DNA from: Rhynchospora pubera
Lineage: Eukaryota; Streptophyta; Magnoliopsida; Poales; Cyperaceae
Reading direction: 5' to 3'
Assembly: GCA_028095005.1 (NCBI GenBank)
Contig: CM051463.1
Location: forward strand, 62,472,251-62,536,250
Length of the DNA stretch: 64,000 nt
Part shown: piece after piece, positions 22,149-34,913 of the stretch
Position numbering within the stretch: position 1 is the stretch's first letter
Layout of the letters: the number at the start of each line of letters is the position of its first letter
Notes under the pieces: generated by a model
Seen by the model: only the letters and a program-made list of their open reading frames with translations
Database searches by the model: none
What the model was told of the DNA's origin: nothing
Translations under genes and position numbers: made by a program

Positions 22149-25100
22149 TCAAAGTCTCTTCAAGCTTTTCTTTCTAGCATCAATCTTCTTCTTATCTGCT
22201 AGTGCTTTAGCAGTTCCAGCTTCCTTCTTTAATGGAGCTGATGGACCAGTGACAACAGGAATATTTTGGTCATTTGAGTTTGCTGCCGTTCCTTTCGAGG
22301 AGGCCGTTAATGGAGCGGGGCCAGGTGGCAACTTCTTGCCACCAAGTGCATTATTAGTACTCGAGGGGTCCACATTTAGAGCGGTGGTGGATTCAGATAT
22401 TGCCCCTGATTTTGCTTTTGGCTTAGGTTTTGCATGTATTCCCGTGTATAATCTGCATGAGATTCATTATACAAATTGTAAACTTCTGACCAAAGTAGGA
22501 AGAAGGCAATACAAATTGTAAACTTCCCCAGCAAAGTGAAATAAATTAGATGTTCTTGAAAAAATATTCTATACTATACAAACTTCCAAAAGCACATTTT
22601 ACTGTCCATATAAAATGGGAATATAAGAGGATGATTGGGATTATTAATCCAATCAAGAAAGGTTGCCGGAGGGTCTAGATGACATTATCAGGTATTATAA
22701 GGGGCATGCAATCAGAGAAATTTGATATAAATGTAAAAGAGGAAGGCAATAAAAATGTATATCCTAGTTAAATATCCAACATCAGCCTTCCCCAATCAAG
22801 AAAGGTTGCCGGAGGGTCTAGATGACATTATCAGGTATTATAAGGGGCATGCAATCAGAGAACTTTGATATAAATGTAAAAGAGGAAGGCAATAAAAATG
22901 TATATCCTAGTTAAATATCCAACATCAGCCTTCCCCAAGGCAAAGTGAAATAAATTAAATTTCCTGAAAAAATAAAAGCTTTCTGCTATAGAAACTTCCA
23001 AAAGCACATTTTACAATCCATATAAATGGGAATAAAAGAGGATGATTTGGATATTAATACTATCAGGACAGGTTGGCTGGAGGGTGTAGATGATATTATC
23101 AGTGATTACAAGGGGCATGCAACCACAGAATGTAGATGTTATTATCACAGATTATATGAGGCATGCAACCAGAGAAAGTAAATGATATTATTATTGAGTA
23201 TACGGCATATGCTTAGTTTATTTGGCAACCCATTAAGTGGAAACAAAAACAATTTAAGTTATATAGGGCTTAGTCCACAATTGATTCTTGCAAATCGAGC
23301 AATCAAAGGGCATGGACATCATTCTCCAATTTTCAAATTGCAAATTGAGCAATCGAAGGGCATGCACATCATTCTCCAATTTTCAAATTGTTGACAAGGT
23401 CAACTAGTCAATTAATTAATGCTAACTTGCGCAAAACATCATTGCGAAAGACCATTTATTTGAAGGATGAAGTTCGGCAGGTTAATGAAGTCTCAGAATT
23501 AATTACAAAGGTCCCAACAGCAGATGTTCTTATTAATACTCTGAGGCATTCATACCTATTTTGAGATAAATGCTTTCTATCATAAATTTCCCGAACATAA
23601 AGAAAAAAATATCATCGATTTATTGTAAAATACAAGAAAAATAGAGCAAACTGGCATCATAGATAATCAGACTAGAGGTACAAAAACAAAATAAATGCTG
23701 ACCTGGCATGGCGGGCATATTCATCATAATTCTCAAGCAGCATCTTGCCGGCTTGTTCATTAAGTGCAGATTCAGGGAAGGGTTCTATCAAAAGACATCT
23801 CACCACCTATACAAAAAAAAAAAGTAATAATAAAAGAAAAGAAATCATTATATTATAATCTTGCTATTTCTGTAAGTTTCACTGCATTCTGGTTTGGAAA
23901 GAATAAAATTTTTAGACTTGTGGCCAGTTTGTAAAATACATACATTTTTTACATCTGTTTCATACTTTCAATATAGAAAGATCTGTTTATGCATTTGTAA
24001 CTTTTCAAGTTGGCAAGAACCAAATGTATATACAAAGACACAAAAGATAAGTGAAATTTGACAATGTAATTATCCAGCCACAACAAAATACCTTAAAGTT
24101 TAGTACGTGCATGTGCAAGCATACATATGCTTATGTGTGGGAGAGAGAGTTTCATTCTTCACTTACAATTAAAACATGGCGCAATCCAAGAGTAGGGTTC
24201 CAGTCCTTTTTAAGAGTGTTCACACAAATCTCTCCATTCGTCGCTATATTAGGATGGAAGATTTTTGTCAAGAAATAACCTACAAATTTTAGAAGAAAAT
24301 TAAGAATTTAAATGACAGAAGGCAGAGATTATAATATTCAATTTTAGTACCACTAATAATAATGAAAGCTGAAAAACATGAAAAAAAAAGGCAAAAAGAA
24401 AATGGAGACCTTTAGGAGGGGACTGAGGGAAGTCGTGAGACAATAACAGCTTCATGCGGAAAACCCCATTCTCATAAGGAGTTCCAGCTGGATCATTGAT
24501 ATAATTACTTCAGAATAAAAATTACATAAACCCAGGGGCGAAGCCAGGATTTGGTAATAGGGGAGGCCGAGATCAAACTTCGAGTTGTTTGGCCGATCGA
24601 TTGAATATGATTGTATACATCAAAATTGAAAATAAAAGTAACTTTTTATATCATGCAAGATGCAACAAAAGAAACCATGGGATCAAGACTTTTCCAATAG
24701 TCTATTAAGATCGACTCACATAACTCAATCCCTCATCCCTGAAATTTAGAACAAAGTACCCTCAAATGAAATATTGAAACGGTACTGGAAGAATTAAAGG
24801 AGTGAGAAACTCGTTAGATGTGTAAAGAAGGAACATGGTTAAATTTTTAACAGCTAATTTGACTGATGAAGAGAAGAAGAAGACTACTAGCCAGTAGCTC
24901 TTATTTTAGTTGGGGGGCCAAAGTAGAAGTTTGTATTAAAAAATTAAAAAAACAGGGTGGGCCAGGCCCACTGTGGCCCCTGCGCTGGCTTCGCCAGTGC
25001 ATAAACCTTTACATAAGGGGATGGATAAGAATTTTATAATCTATAGTGGAAAGAAATCGCAGCAAGGATGACAAATGTAGTTCCTTCTTTTCACCAAAAT

Positions 25101-25452
25101 ATTATATACTCCTCACAACACCCACATAACTCCATAATTAGCTTAAAATATGATCTAAGATACCTCTCCTTTTGACAAGTTAAAGTATGGAGTTGTATCA
25201 GTTTGAAACAAAGGTTAAAAATTTCATCTTCCAAATGGGGTATAGTAATATATATGAGCAATAGTTTTCAGTTTTTCACAAAAAATAATTGTAGGACATA
25301 CATGGGCCTTCAATATCGGCAAAAATGGTGGAGAAGTCATCGTCATTCACACAGACTTTTATACCCTCAGGAGGGGACTCATCGAGGTTCTTCAACTCTT
25401 TTGCAAGTTGCTTTATCACATTTGGTGGCAGGTTCTCATTCGTAGCCTGCAT
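22149..25452 (-). CDS. UBC22: Ubiquitin-conjugating enzyme E2, UBC22/UBE2S type
   Basis: The exons are 25302-25452, 24410-24487, 24167-24279, 23703-23806 and 22149-22452. They total 750 nt, in frame, with GT/AG borders, and give 249 residues against 251 in Arabidopsis UBC22 as I recall it. The UBC fold spans about residues 10-155. The HPN motif is at 85-87 and the catalytic Cys is C95 in GEICVNTLKKDW. A Ser/Pro/Ala-rich C-terminal extension ends in a basic tail, ...KKSLKRL. In animal UBE2S a similar LRRL tail binds the anaphase-promoting complex and directs Lys11 chain elongation; a like role here is inferred. The start is taken as ATGCAGGCT at 25452. Because TGCAG just there also fits a splice acceptor, the Met may instead come from an upstream exon, giving MATNEN. 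The family normally acts in nucleus and cytosol in cell-cycle protein turnover. Confidence 0.93.
22649..22934. repeat. 143-bp tandem duplication in E2 intron 4
   Basis: Copies 22649-22791 and 22792-22934 differ at a single position (AAATTTGA against AACTTTGA), so the duplication is recent. More diverged relatives of the same unit (GGTTGGCTGGAGGGTGTAGATGA..., GGGGCATGCAACCA) continue to about 23190. The splice sites of the gene are not touched. Confidence 0.95.
23290..23389. repeat. 50-bp tandem duplication in E2 intron 4
   Basis: Copies 23290-23339 and 23340-23389 share GCAAAT-GAGCAATC and CATCATTCTCCAATTTTC with three differences. Confidence 0.9.
24533..24999. mobile_element. hAT-type MITE in E2 intron 1 (467 bp)
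   Basis: The inverted ends CAGGGGCGAAGCCAG and CTGGCTTCGCCAGTG are flanked by the 8-bp duplication CATAAACC at 24525-24532 and 25000-25007. It is non-coding. It sits about 40 bases from the splice acceptor of exon 2 (exon edge 24487), leaving the acceptor intact. Confidence 0.88.
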
Positions 25453-26911
25453 TTTAATAGATTTTTTAATTAACCCAGTCACATACTTGTTATGGCAAAC
25501 TATTGACTACATGCGAACATTAGTAAACATTTTCGGTCTTTTCTAGGTTTCCCTAATTTAGTTGCATTTTGAATGATAAGGTCGAGGTCAATTTGCAATA
25601 AACTTAACTGTAGTTGAGGAAATAACCAATCTTATTTACAATATTTATGGAGTTAAGCATAACAAACAGTGAGTTAGGAATACTATGGCTTGCTTGAAAA
25701 TTCAATGAAGTAGGCCTGCAACTATACCAGAGCCCGTGATAAAGTCCTGATATAAACCCACCATGATATAGTTTAGAAGTAGGCTCCAGTAATTACCACT
25801 TTACCAGCCTAGTTCTCCATCCTTTGCAAATTAATACAGTTTAGAAGTAAAATTTTACCTACCATGATATGTATAAATTAGGCAATGAAACTAGATCAGG
25901 TGTCAATAAACGACCACTTCAGCACGAGAAGAAAATATTAACTTCAAACTGAAGTTGTAAACCTGCACAATAAACTTTGGGATCAGACATCATAATGCTG
26001 AGGAAACATGTTAGAAGGAAAAAAAAAATTCAAATCTTATGCAATCACTTCTCCTTTTCTCTAAAATAAGTGACCTCAGTGTGGTCTTTTTTTTTTTTGG
26101 AAAAACTCAAATGCATCTTTCCTTTAAAGGAATGCATGAATCCCAGGATAATCTTGGACGATGATGATCAGGGATTCTTTTCATAGATTTTTTTTTATGG
26201 AATGCTTTAATATTTTTAAGTTATCACTCATTAATTCTTTATACATTATACTAATAAGCATACATAATTATAGTTCAAAGATCCCACAAACAAAAGCTCA
26301 AAACAAGCATATGCCTAGATTTTGGAGATTTTGTAAAATTTCAGGGAGAAATTCTTCCATCTAAGTACCTTTGCTTTTCAGTGCTCAATGAACAAAGAAT
26401 AAATCTTTCCAACCACCACAGCCAACAATTTTCAAATTTCGTACTAAAGTTTTGTAATGACCCAGGGAGTTGACTATTGGTATTCTTAAGTTGGGGGAGA
26501 AATCAACGAAACCCTAACTTTACTACCCTCAAAAAATCAAATTAAAGAGTTCATAATTTAAAAAATTACACATCTACAAGCTAAAACCCACACACGTCTA
26601 AGTAATTGTTGCTAAAATTTTCAGGATCAGAAAAAAGTACAAGACTAAATCAACTAAAAGACACTAGACAAAACCCTAAATCAAATCCCACGAGAAAAAA
26701 AAAACACAGAAAATTTCAATTCGAAATCAATCTGCACCATAAAACAACCTATCAAACAGAAAATTCGTCTAAAATCACACACCAAGGCGCCTCAGGTTGA
26801 ATTGGCAACCTTGCACAGTAGCAAAACAACCTAGAAAAACCTAGACTAACTTAGCAAGAGCAAAACCTAAGTAGACCAGAGGTAGAGAAAGGGAAGAGAG
26901 AAATACTCACT

Positions 26912-27075
26912 TAATAATAGAGAAAAATTTGAGAGATCTCTACTTTTTGATCGATCAGAGAGAGAGACACTCGCAGATGAGATCCAATTATTGGAAGCGA
27001 GATTAGAGAAGAGATGACGTGGCCCCCTCTCAGGCGGATCGTATTTGTATTTGTAGAGGCCTCTAAGCGCGATCG
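26912..27075 (-). other. Probable 5'UTR exon of the E2 gene
   Basis: On the minus strand a C/T- and GA-rich leader ends at a strong splice donor (TTATTAA/GTGAGTATTT, exon edge 26912). It lies 1.5 kb upstream of the first coding exon with no other gene between, so it probably forms the untranslated first exon with a long 5'UTR intron. The transcription start is not visible; the upper limit is approximate. Confidence 0.45.
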
Positions 27076-27080
27076 GATCC

Positions 27081-27760
27081 AATATCTCTGTGCCACATTG
27101 TATGTCGGGTTAAAAAAATGTGGACCCCATAAACAATAGAGAAAAGCAATAGGATGTGGAATTGTCAGTAACAAGACGCACTGTGAGATGTATACATCGG
27201 GTGCCACATTTGTGTTTAGGACGGTCGTGATCGCATCGTCCCTGATTTATGCGAATATGACTAGAATGAACCTGGTCCAAATCTAGATCTATAGACCAAG
27301 GGTAAGGCTTGGACTTGTTTTTCAAATTCTCCATAGTGTGCGACGACCAACGACAACGAGACGGTAATTTTCTTGGGAGCACAAGCAAGCCGTTATACTC
27401 CAGGTGTATTCAACAATTTATTCTACCAGTCGTTAGTAGGCAAACGTTAGTTTACTTTTTACTATAATGGAAATTGCTGCGGAGGGAACTATGGTATTAT
27501 TGGTATTCTGTATTTTTAGTAAGTTGCATTTATTCATGTTAAAATTGCTATTTTCGAAATTCTAAAATAAATAATCAAAATATTTGTCCACATATTTAGA
27601 AAAGAGAGAAGCTTGCTACAAAATAAAATCTCCTTCCACACTGGACATCTGATCTCAGTGCAGAATCTACCCCTTAGTTTCTGTGGAGATTCGTGTTAGT
27701 ACATATCAAGTTGTCAACATACACTAAAAATATGTGGACAAATATGTGAACCACTGTCTA
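27081..27760. other. Upstream region of the E2 gene, up to Helitron 1
   Basis: No gene was recognised. The small ORFs on the minus strand here and over the 5'UTR exon have no protein-family features. The stretch would include the E2 promoter; Helitron 1 begins about 0.7 kb upstream of the presumed transcription start. Confidence 0.4.
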
Positions 27761-28659
27761 TCTATATATTAATTCCCGTTCCACTAACTTCCCCTCCGAC
27801 ACTGTTCTTAGAACTGTTCACGATTATCTTCTTATCTGGGCCGTTGCTTTTTTCTGATTTATCTTGGCCGTTCAAATTCACCTTCGTTGTGTTGCTTCGC
27901 TGGGCCTTCTCCCTGTTGCTTTGCCTCGATTTGTCGCGCGCACTGCTTCTCTCTCCCTTCTTCGCTTCCATGCTCTGGAAGGATCGTGTACGAAGGCAGG
28001 GATGTGCCATATTATTGTCTGCCATGTGGTTGGACGCCTTTCTCTCTCACACACGAAGTTTCTCGATCTCCTACTGTATATCTCTCTCTCTCCCTCCCTC
28101 TTTCATTTTCGCTAGGTTTTCTCTCTCTTCTTGATATCTCTGTATCTCTCTCACTTTCTCCATTTCTGATCGTGTGTAAGGTTTGCTCTCGGATCCCTGC
28201 CGTCATTTTTTTATGCCGATGTATCGCGGCTGCGATCTCTATGCTCGATTTGTCGATCGGAGCTCTTCAGCCATGGAGCAGCAGTAGAATGGCACAAGCT
28301 CCTCTCTCAGATCTGAAACAGGCTACAGGTCTTATTCTTTTTTCCCCCTTTTCTTTCTACCGATTTCTGAGTGAATGTTTTAAAGATTCGTTGAAAATCA
28401 TTTTTTGCCCTTGCCATCTCGCCTTCAACTAAAATGCCTCTGATGGACTATCCCTCTTCGATTTTTGAATCATTCATTGATTTACTCTTCATTCTCTCTT
28501 TTTTCTTTTTTCACTTATTCATGCCAGAGTTTTAATTAGGTGTTCAAAACCTAATTATTTTTCCCTTATTTATGATCAGGGAGTTAATCGAATCTTTTGA
28601 TTTTTTTTTTTTGCACTTTCACTTTATGTTGCTTTACTAAATGATCCGATTTATTATCA

Positions 28660-28735
28660 CGCAGATTAAACTCATTTGGAAAATTTACTATTGGCAAGGA
28701 TCCAATCTGCTCTACTGGTATGGCACCAGGTTCTG
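28660..28735 (+). pseudogene. Exon-like block in Helitron 1, unidentified
   Basis: TATCACGCAG precedes ATTAAACTCATTTGG and a GGTATGG or GTACTAG donor-like site follows. It is open in one frame for about 27 codons. No protein family was recognised. Confidence 0.25.
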
Positions 28736-30234
28736 TACTAGCAAAGTACTATTTTGACTTAATCAATCCTTAAAACTAAGTGCTTGCAAAACAAAGAATA
28801 AGCAATATTCAACTTCCTGGTCATATTTTAATATTAATTTTTTAATTCTATTTTCAAGGAAAAACCTCTGTGTTGAATAGTCTTTTTGGTATCATGTTTA
28901 ATAACGATGATGCTTCAAAAGAGAGGTAAATCCTGCTCACTTATTCCATCTTTCTCTTTTTACCTTCAATTTTACTATGTCCATGTGGCAGCATCATTAC
29001 TTAGCAAGTATATATACCTTTCTTTTTACTCTGTCCATGTGGCAATGCTATTAAAAAGAACAAAATGTTGTATTAGACACTGGTGTTGATGTCAGGTAGG
29101 TGCTATACTGTATGATATTATGCTGCAGGATCTCATGCAGTAGCCATTGCACCACTAAACCCATACAGCAGCAAGGACAAGGCTGGATGTAGTTCCATCT
29201 GCTCAATTTGAGGCTGGGTATGTGTGTTTCTCTTTGTTAGGATATGATTTTCAATATCTATAGATGTTGAGATGTATGAAAATAAAACAAAGAAGAAACA
29301 AAATAAGAGAAGGGTGAAAATGAAGAACAAGGAAGGACTTCCTCTGTATGGTATCTCAGTACTTCTTTCATGCTGCTGTATTTTTTAAAAAATTAAAATA
29401 TTTGCTCTCTCATGATACTGACATGTGGAAGAAATTTAAGTCATGATTGATGAGCTTTCAGCAATGTAAGAGTCATTTAAATTTTTAGTTTTTCTTTTAT
29501 CGTTTTCATTTTGTTACCATATAAAATATAGATTCATCCATCTTTTCTAATGTTTTGATGAGATTTTCTCATTTTTTTAACTTCATCGGGTTGTTTAGCT
29601 TCTATTTTCATTGGATAAGTTTCACATTGTGCGTTTTCATAATAATTGTTCATGAGTGTATTGGCATTGTAGTATTGCCTTAGGAAAGTATAAATAGAGA
29701 TATTTTATACAAGCTATAATCTATGCTCAGATCTGCCATTCTGATATTAAACAGAATTAATTAATCTATGATTATTTAGAATCTGATTATGTTCCTTTTC
29801 AGTTGTTACTCTAAGCTTGCAATAAGAATTTGATTGTGATTTCCATCAATACAATCTAGAGTTAAAAGCTTTTTTGGGTTGAAAATGTTCTTGAATAATA
29901 AAATGTTCATACTGTATACAACTTGGGTACATAATTGAGGGCATAATAGGACTATTTTTAAATATTTCTATTACAATTAAAAGTAATGAATAATCTGGCC
30001 AAAGCTAATTATTTGGTTAATAATTTGTTTTATAGATTATTAACTTTGGATTGTGTCTCAATTAGTTGATTACTTTTCCAGCGACTATTGTGCTAATTAA
30101 GCCCTAATTAAGGGTTATGGTTAGAAGGCTGACGTATTTTCTTTTCAGCTTTAATAATACAAACTAAGGTATCATGTATTTTCTTTTGGGATTTTGATGT
30201 TATTTTACATAAATTTTTATTTTTGTTTTGCAGA

Positions 30235-30316
30235 TTGGTCACCTGAGTTTTGGAAGGGTTTATGTCCTTTCAGGATACGTGTTCGATCTTCATCTAATTC
30301 ATTCTCTACTTACAGG
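30235..30316 (+). pseudogene. Captured exon candidate in Helitron 1, unidentified
   Basis: A T-rich tract and TTTTGCAG precede ATTGGTCACC, and TTACAG/GTAATG closes the block, which is a textbook exon layout. One frame reads WSPEFWKGLCPFRIRVRS... without a stop. The family is unknown to me. Good splice borders without a recognisable gene around them suggest a transduplicated fragment. Confidence 0.4.
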
Positions 30317-31917
30317 TAATGTTTTTATTTGTTCTCAAGTACAGTAAGAATGGCAGGTATGAGTTGCTTATAGAAGTCTACTTTACATTACGACAAATTT
30401 TGACAGTATTATTACTTTCAGTTGCATGATTGCATCAAGAGGCAGTAGAGTATATCACAAATTGAGATTTTTTAGGATATTTTAGCGAGATCAATTGTTC
30501 TTTTTTGTAGCACCAACTAAGCTAAATGGAAGATAAAATGATGTGTTTGCAAGGTTATCTACCAAGTGTGTACATTTGATTTCAGCCGGTCATAGTGTAC
30601 GTTTTTTTTTTTAAAAAAAAAGTTCATTATAATGTTACATTCTGTGTTGCAATTAAAATGACAAGAAGAATATTTAGGGCTGCTACAAAATCAATTTGTA
30701 GTTATTAAATTTTTGTAGTATTTTCCCTTATGAAGTTCATTGCGAATGAATAGATAGGTTGTATTTTATTTATAAAGATTTCTGTGATTATTCCTTTGTC
30801 ATTTTATTTTCACAGTTCTTTTTTTCCCTTACTGGTATTCATGCAGCAATTCTCTATACATCCAGAAATTTGTGTACGATGATAAAGTATACTATGCTCA
30901 ATTGAATTTCCACCAAAGTAGCGAAATTTGTCGTGCTACAAATCCAAAAAATGGACTGTTTGGGGGTGTTTGTGTTGTTTCATGATAGAGCATACCCTGT
31001 CGAATTGAATTCTTTTTATTTTTCAACATGGTACAATTCTATCATCAGTAGTTTGTATAAGCCAAACTTGCTATAAGCATTTTTTTTTTTTTTTGCTTTC
31101 CTCCAATTTGTACGTATATTTTCATTCATGAATTCTTTCTTTAATTTTCTTATTAGCTACAAAATTTCAAGCCCAGGACAACAATGCCCTTCTTTGTTGA
31201 CATTGGAAACTATACTTTCTGTTCCCATGATATATAAAATTGAAATTCATAATGACATCAACAGATCGTATAAAGTGCATTTGGTATGAAATATGAGTTA
31301 TAGATTGGTAAATTACATTTGTTTTTTTTTTTGTATTTCCTAGCAAATTTTCCATACTATCAGAATCTGGGTTGCAGAAATTGCAAATGTAAACTAGCAG
31401 TTTTCCAGTTGTTCCTATAATTTTGAACTATATTTGAGAGCTGAACAGTTCTTACTTAATTTGTTCAATCACGTTTATTGTAGGTACCAAATTCCCAAAA
31501 GGAGCCAGGTAGAATACAAAAAAGAGCCTATGCTTATTCAGGTCCTATGCCATTAATGGGTCTAAGAAATGAAAGGTGCCATTATGGTGATATCTTTTAC
31601 CTTTTGTTACTATTATCATCTGTGTTGGTCTAAGAAATGGAAGGCTCTATTTTGTTTCGTGTATGATCTTTCTTTTTTCAACTTTTTATATGAATTTTTT
31701 TTAAATAGCTCTCCCCTTTCAATGGTTGAAATTATCCATATGTTTGCAATGCATATTGCAATATCTTTTAGATGAAGATCCAACAATAACTGTTACTATG
31801 TTGATGTCTGTACAAATGTGCAACAATAACCCTTAATTTTTCCTCCTATAAATATTTCGCATATTTGTTCCAACAATATTCTATTTTATTGATCCATATC
31901 ATAAAAAAAAAAATAGA

Positions 31918-31932
31918 TCGCGCAACGCGCGA
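31918..31932 (+). other. Helitron 1 3' terminal hairpin
   Basis: TCGCGC-AAC-GCGCGA forms a perfect 6-bp stem with a 3-base loop, 11 bases from the CTAG end. This is the usual subterminal termination signal of Helitrons and is identical in Helitron 2. Confidence 0.92.
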
Positions 31933-31943
31933 GACCCCTCTAG

Positions 31944-33797
31944 TAAATAATAGGATGCGTCTAGCGCGTGACTTTACTTTAGTGCTTGTCTGAGTGACCC
32001 GAACTTCCCTACCGGGTCAATATGGTAATTTCACAGCTAATATATTTGAGCTCACATTTTTAATGTAATTATGTAAAGTATTGAATTAGAGGAATTCAAT
32101 TTCGCTTTTATATTGTCAGTGTCAAGTAAAGTAAGGTCCTGATTTTGTTAATCTCTAGATCTAAATATCTGATTTATATAAATATATTGCATTAAAAAAA
32201 TTAGATAAATATATACTATTAATAGGTTAATTTAATTTTAATGTTTCCTACATTAATTAATATGATAAAGTTATATAAATAAGAACTCTATGGCTCCGTT
32301 TGAATGCGTTGAGAATAAGGTAGGAAGAAGGAAGAAGGGAAGAAATTTATTGGGAATGGGTAAATTTATTGGGAAGTGTGTAACTTTTGTGAAGAATTTG
32401 AATGGTTAGAAATAAATTTATTGGTAAAAAGTAGTTATTCCTTATTCCTTATTATGGGAAGAAGCCATCCAAGAACTCGAAAATAGGATCGGATATTTTG
32501 TTAGTCCTATTTTGAAAATAGGATCGGATACTTTGTTAGTCCTATTTTGAAAATTAAGATATTGAAATTTTTAAGGACTTGATTTTAAGAAAATGCTTCA
32601 TAAACAATTTATTCAGAATGTCTACTTTAAATCATAAAATCCATTTTACCATAACAAAACATCCTATAATTCTTGTGCTGTTATTCCAAACTTGATCAAT
32701 ATGATCTCATTTTTTTTCAAAGTCCGAAAATGCCCTTCTAGTGGGCCGTTGACACGGCGTTATGACAAGTTATTTCTGCGGGACCCCTATTAGGAAATAT
32801 CACATCGGTTCACACTTAACCAAATGACAATAATACCCTTCATATGAACTATGTCCTCCGATTCCGCCCACTTTTACTTGATGGCGTTCAGGGCGCTTAT
32901 GGTAAATAAAATATCAAAAGGTGGACCCACGTTGTCGGTGCTCCTATTGACCGTTGCGCCGATTTGTCGGCAATTACCAATTAGCCGTTAGCTAGCCGAG
33001 TGCCAGCTGTTTCTTAGTTTGAACTTTGAACTCATAGCTTACTCATAGATTAATATATATTCTACTTACTATTCCTACGACACTTTACAAGCAAGGGGTG
33101 CATTTACAAATTACAACTTTGATACTATAGAATAAAACTGAAATTAGTTATTTATAATTAATAAATTTATTTTGGATGACAGAGAACAACTTTTAAATCA
33201 ATAGTGTCATTTTTAGTTACTTATATATGCGATAATTTTTTTAAATTCGAGTGTATTTAGATCATTTTTATATTTGAATCAACTTAAAAAAAACACACTT
33301 AATTAAAAAAATATATATTTTCAGCCATTAAAAAATTCAAATTTATTATGACTCTTTAATTTTAAATTTATTCTTAAACACACCAGACAACAACAATAAT
33401 AATAATAATAATAATAATTAAGCTGACTTCCGACGTGCTACTCAGTCCGCCAGTGATGTGTTTACGTGTCAAGTGAAAATAAACGAACTGGAGCCTGGAG
33501 GTATAAGCTGGACTAATTTATTTATTTATTTATGCCCAGAAATAGTGTACTTAAGAACAACCAGGATCCAACCAAGCAGGTTCTTTCCTCACACTATGAA
33601 GTCTACAAAGGGCATAAATTGCGTTTAGCGACCAATCAAATCACATATGGCCACAAATTGTGTTTGGTCACTTGCAATCTGAATATAGTTGGTCTCCTAA
33701 TAAATGTACGGATTTTACTGAAAATTTAAATAGTTTTGGACTTTGAATTCAGTAAAATGTGGAATGACTCAACTATCCTTAAAACTGAGGTAACATA
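31944..33797. other. Intergenic between Helitron 1 and the second MITE
   Basis: Apart from the damaged MITE and an AAT microsatellite (about 33393-33418), no gene or element was recognised. Confidence 0.4.
32292..32472 (+). mobile_element. MITE, GGCTCCGTTTGG family, right end damaged
   Basis: It begins GGCTCCGTTTGAATGCG and matches the full copy at 33798-33993 along its length, but stops at GCCATCCAA, lacking the last 8 bases of the inverted repeat. It is followed by a short tandem (AAAATAGGATCGGATA, two copies at about 32480-32535). Confidence 0.75.
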
Positions 33798-33993
33798 GGC
33801 TCCGTTTGGATGCGTTGAGAATAAGGTAGGAAGAAGGAAGAAGGAAGAAGGAAAGAAATTTATTGGGAAGGGGTAAATTTATTGGGAAGTGTGTAATTTT
33901 TGTGAAGAGTTTAGATGATTAGAAATAAATTTATTGGTAAAAAGTGGTTATTCCTTATTCCTTATTCCGGAAAAAAGCCATCCAAACGGAGCC
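33798..33993 (+). mobile_element. MITE, GGCTCCGTTTGG family, complete (196 bp)
   Basis: The inverted ends GGCTCCGTTTGGATG and CATCCAAACGGAGCC are perfect. ATA stands on both sides, consistent with a 3-bp duplication as in PIF/Harbinger (Tourist-like) elements, although their usual target is TTA/TAA. Non-coding. Confidence 0.85.
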
Positions 33994-34913
33994 ATAGTTA
34001 CATCGTTGGTTTAGTGAGGTTGAATGACGTGACCATAATATCATCTATTTTGAAGATTATTATATATAATATTTTTTTTCATTTATAACATGCTAATTTT
34101 TTAAATATTTTTAGTCCAGAACTCGCTAAATTTTTCCAAAAATTTTATCCTTTATAATTTCTCTTTACTATTTACTATATCTGAAATCGTAGCAATTATT
34201 TTGTTCAATTTCTAGCAATAATTTCCATTTAAGAGGACAACTTTTATTTTCTTATTCATGCCACGCAAGGAAAAAGGATAGTGGAATGCTAAAATTATGT
34301 TAGACCTAAAATTATTGCTGATTATATTTTTGTAAAATTTACCATAAACATATTATTTTTTTTAGCATTGAAGTAATTAATAGGTACTTTAATCTAAAGC
34401 AAGCGAATCAGAAATTTAGAGAAAGTAATAGGGAGAAATTAAGAATATGAAAACTTCAAGTCTGCAACAGAAATGGATTATGCGGTCCCTAGATAATTTT
34501 TTCTCGTTTGAAAAACAACAGATTAATTTGTTAATGAATTTTAGTTTTTAAGTATAAATCAAAATTAGAAATTAGGCAAAAAGAGTCTTAAAGCCTAAAA
34601 AATAATACATGTGAGTACTCTTTTTTAGGGATGTACAATTGAATGATTGAATTTTTTATTTTATAGCATTTCAAATTAGAATTTTTTGCCATGCAGCCAT
34701 TAATCGAAATTAAAGAAGGGCAGAATAGATCTGAAGCATAAAAATGGTAAACAAAAATAAATCTATGTTAAAAATCATTCAGGATTACATAAGTTCCTGA
34801 TTTAATTTTGGATGGTACACTATTTTTCCTTTTTTTTCTTCTTTTTTTTAACCTTGCTCCTAATTGAACCAAAAAAATGAGAGCGACTTGTGAAGGATAC
34901 TGATCAAAACCCT

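Larger units (their letters stand above)
27761..31943 (+). mobile_element. Helitron 1 (non-autonomous, 4.18 kb)
   Basis: It starts TCTATATATTAATTCCCG right after an A (27760) and ends CTAG right before a T (31944), the A/T insertion typical of Helitrons with no target duplication. A perfect hairpin lies 11 bases before the end. There is no Rep/helicase ORF, so it is non-autonomous. The first 120 bp match Helitron 2 (minus strand, from 51539) with one difference, after which the two diverge completely. The interior has a pyrimidine-rich 5'UTR-like stretch and several exon-like blocks bordered by AG/GT, suggesting captured host gene pieces. The frames at 27844-28432 overlap in several phases and are not convincing proteins. 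Confidence 0.9.

Noticed and set aside
27887..28432. 181-codon plus-strand frame at the start of Helitron 1
   Set aside because: It overlaps other open frames on both strands, is built on C/T-rich UTR-like sequence and shows no domain. It starts in the shared Helitron end region.
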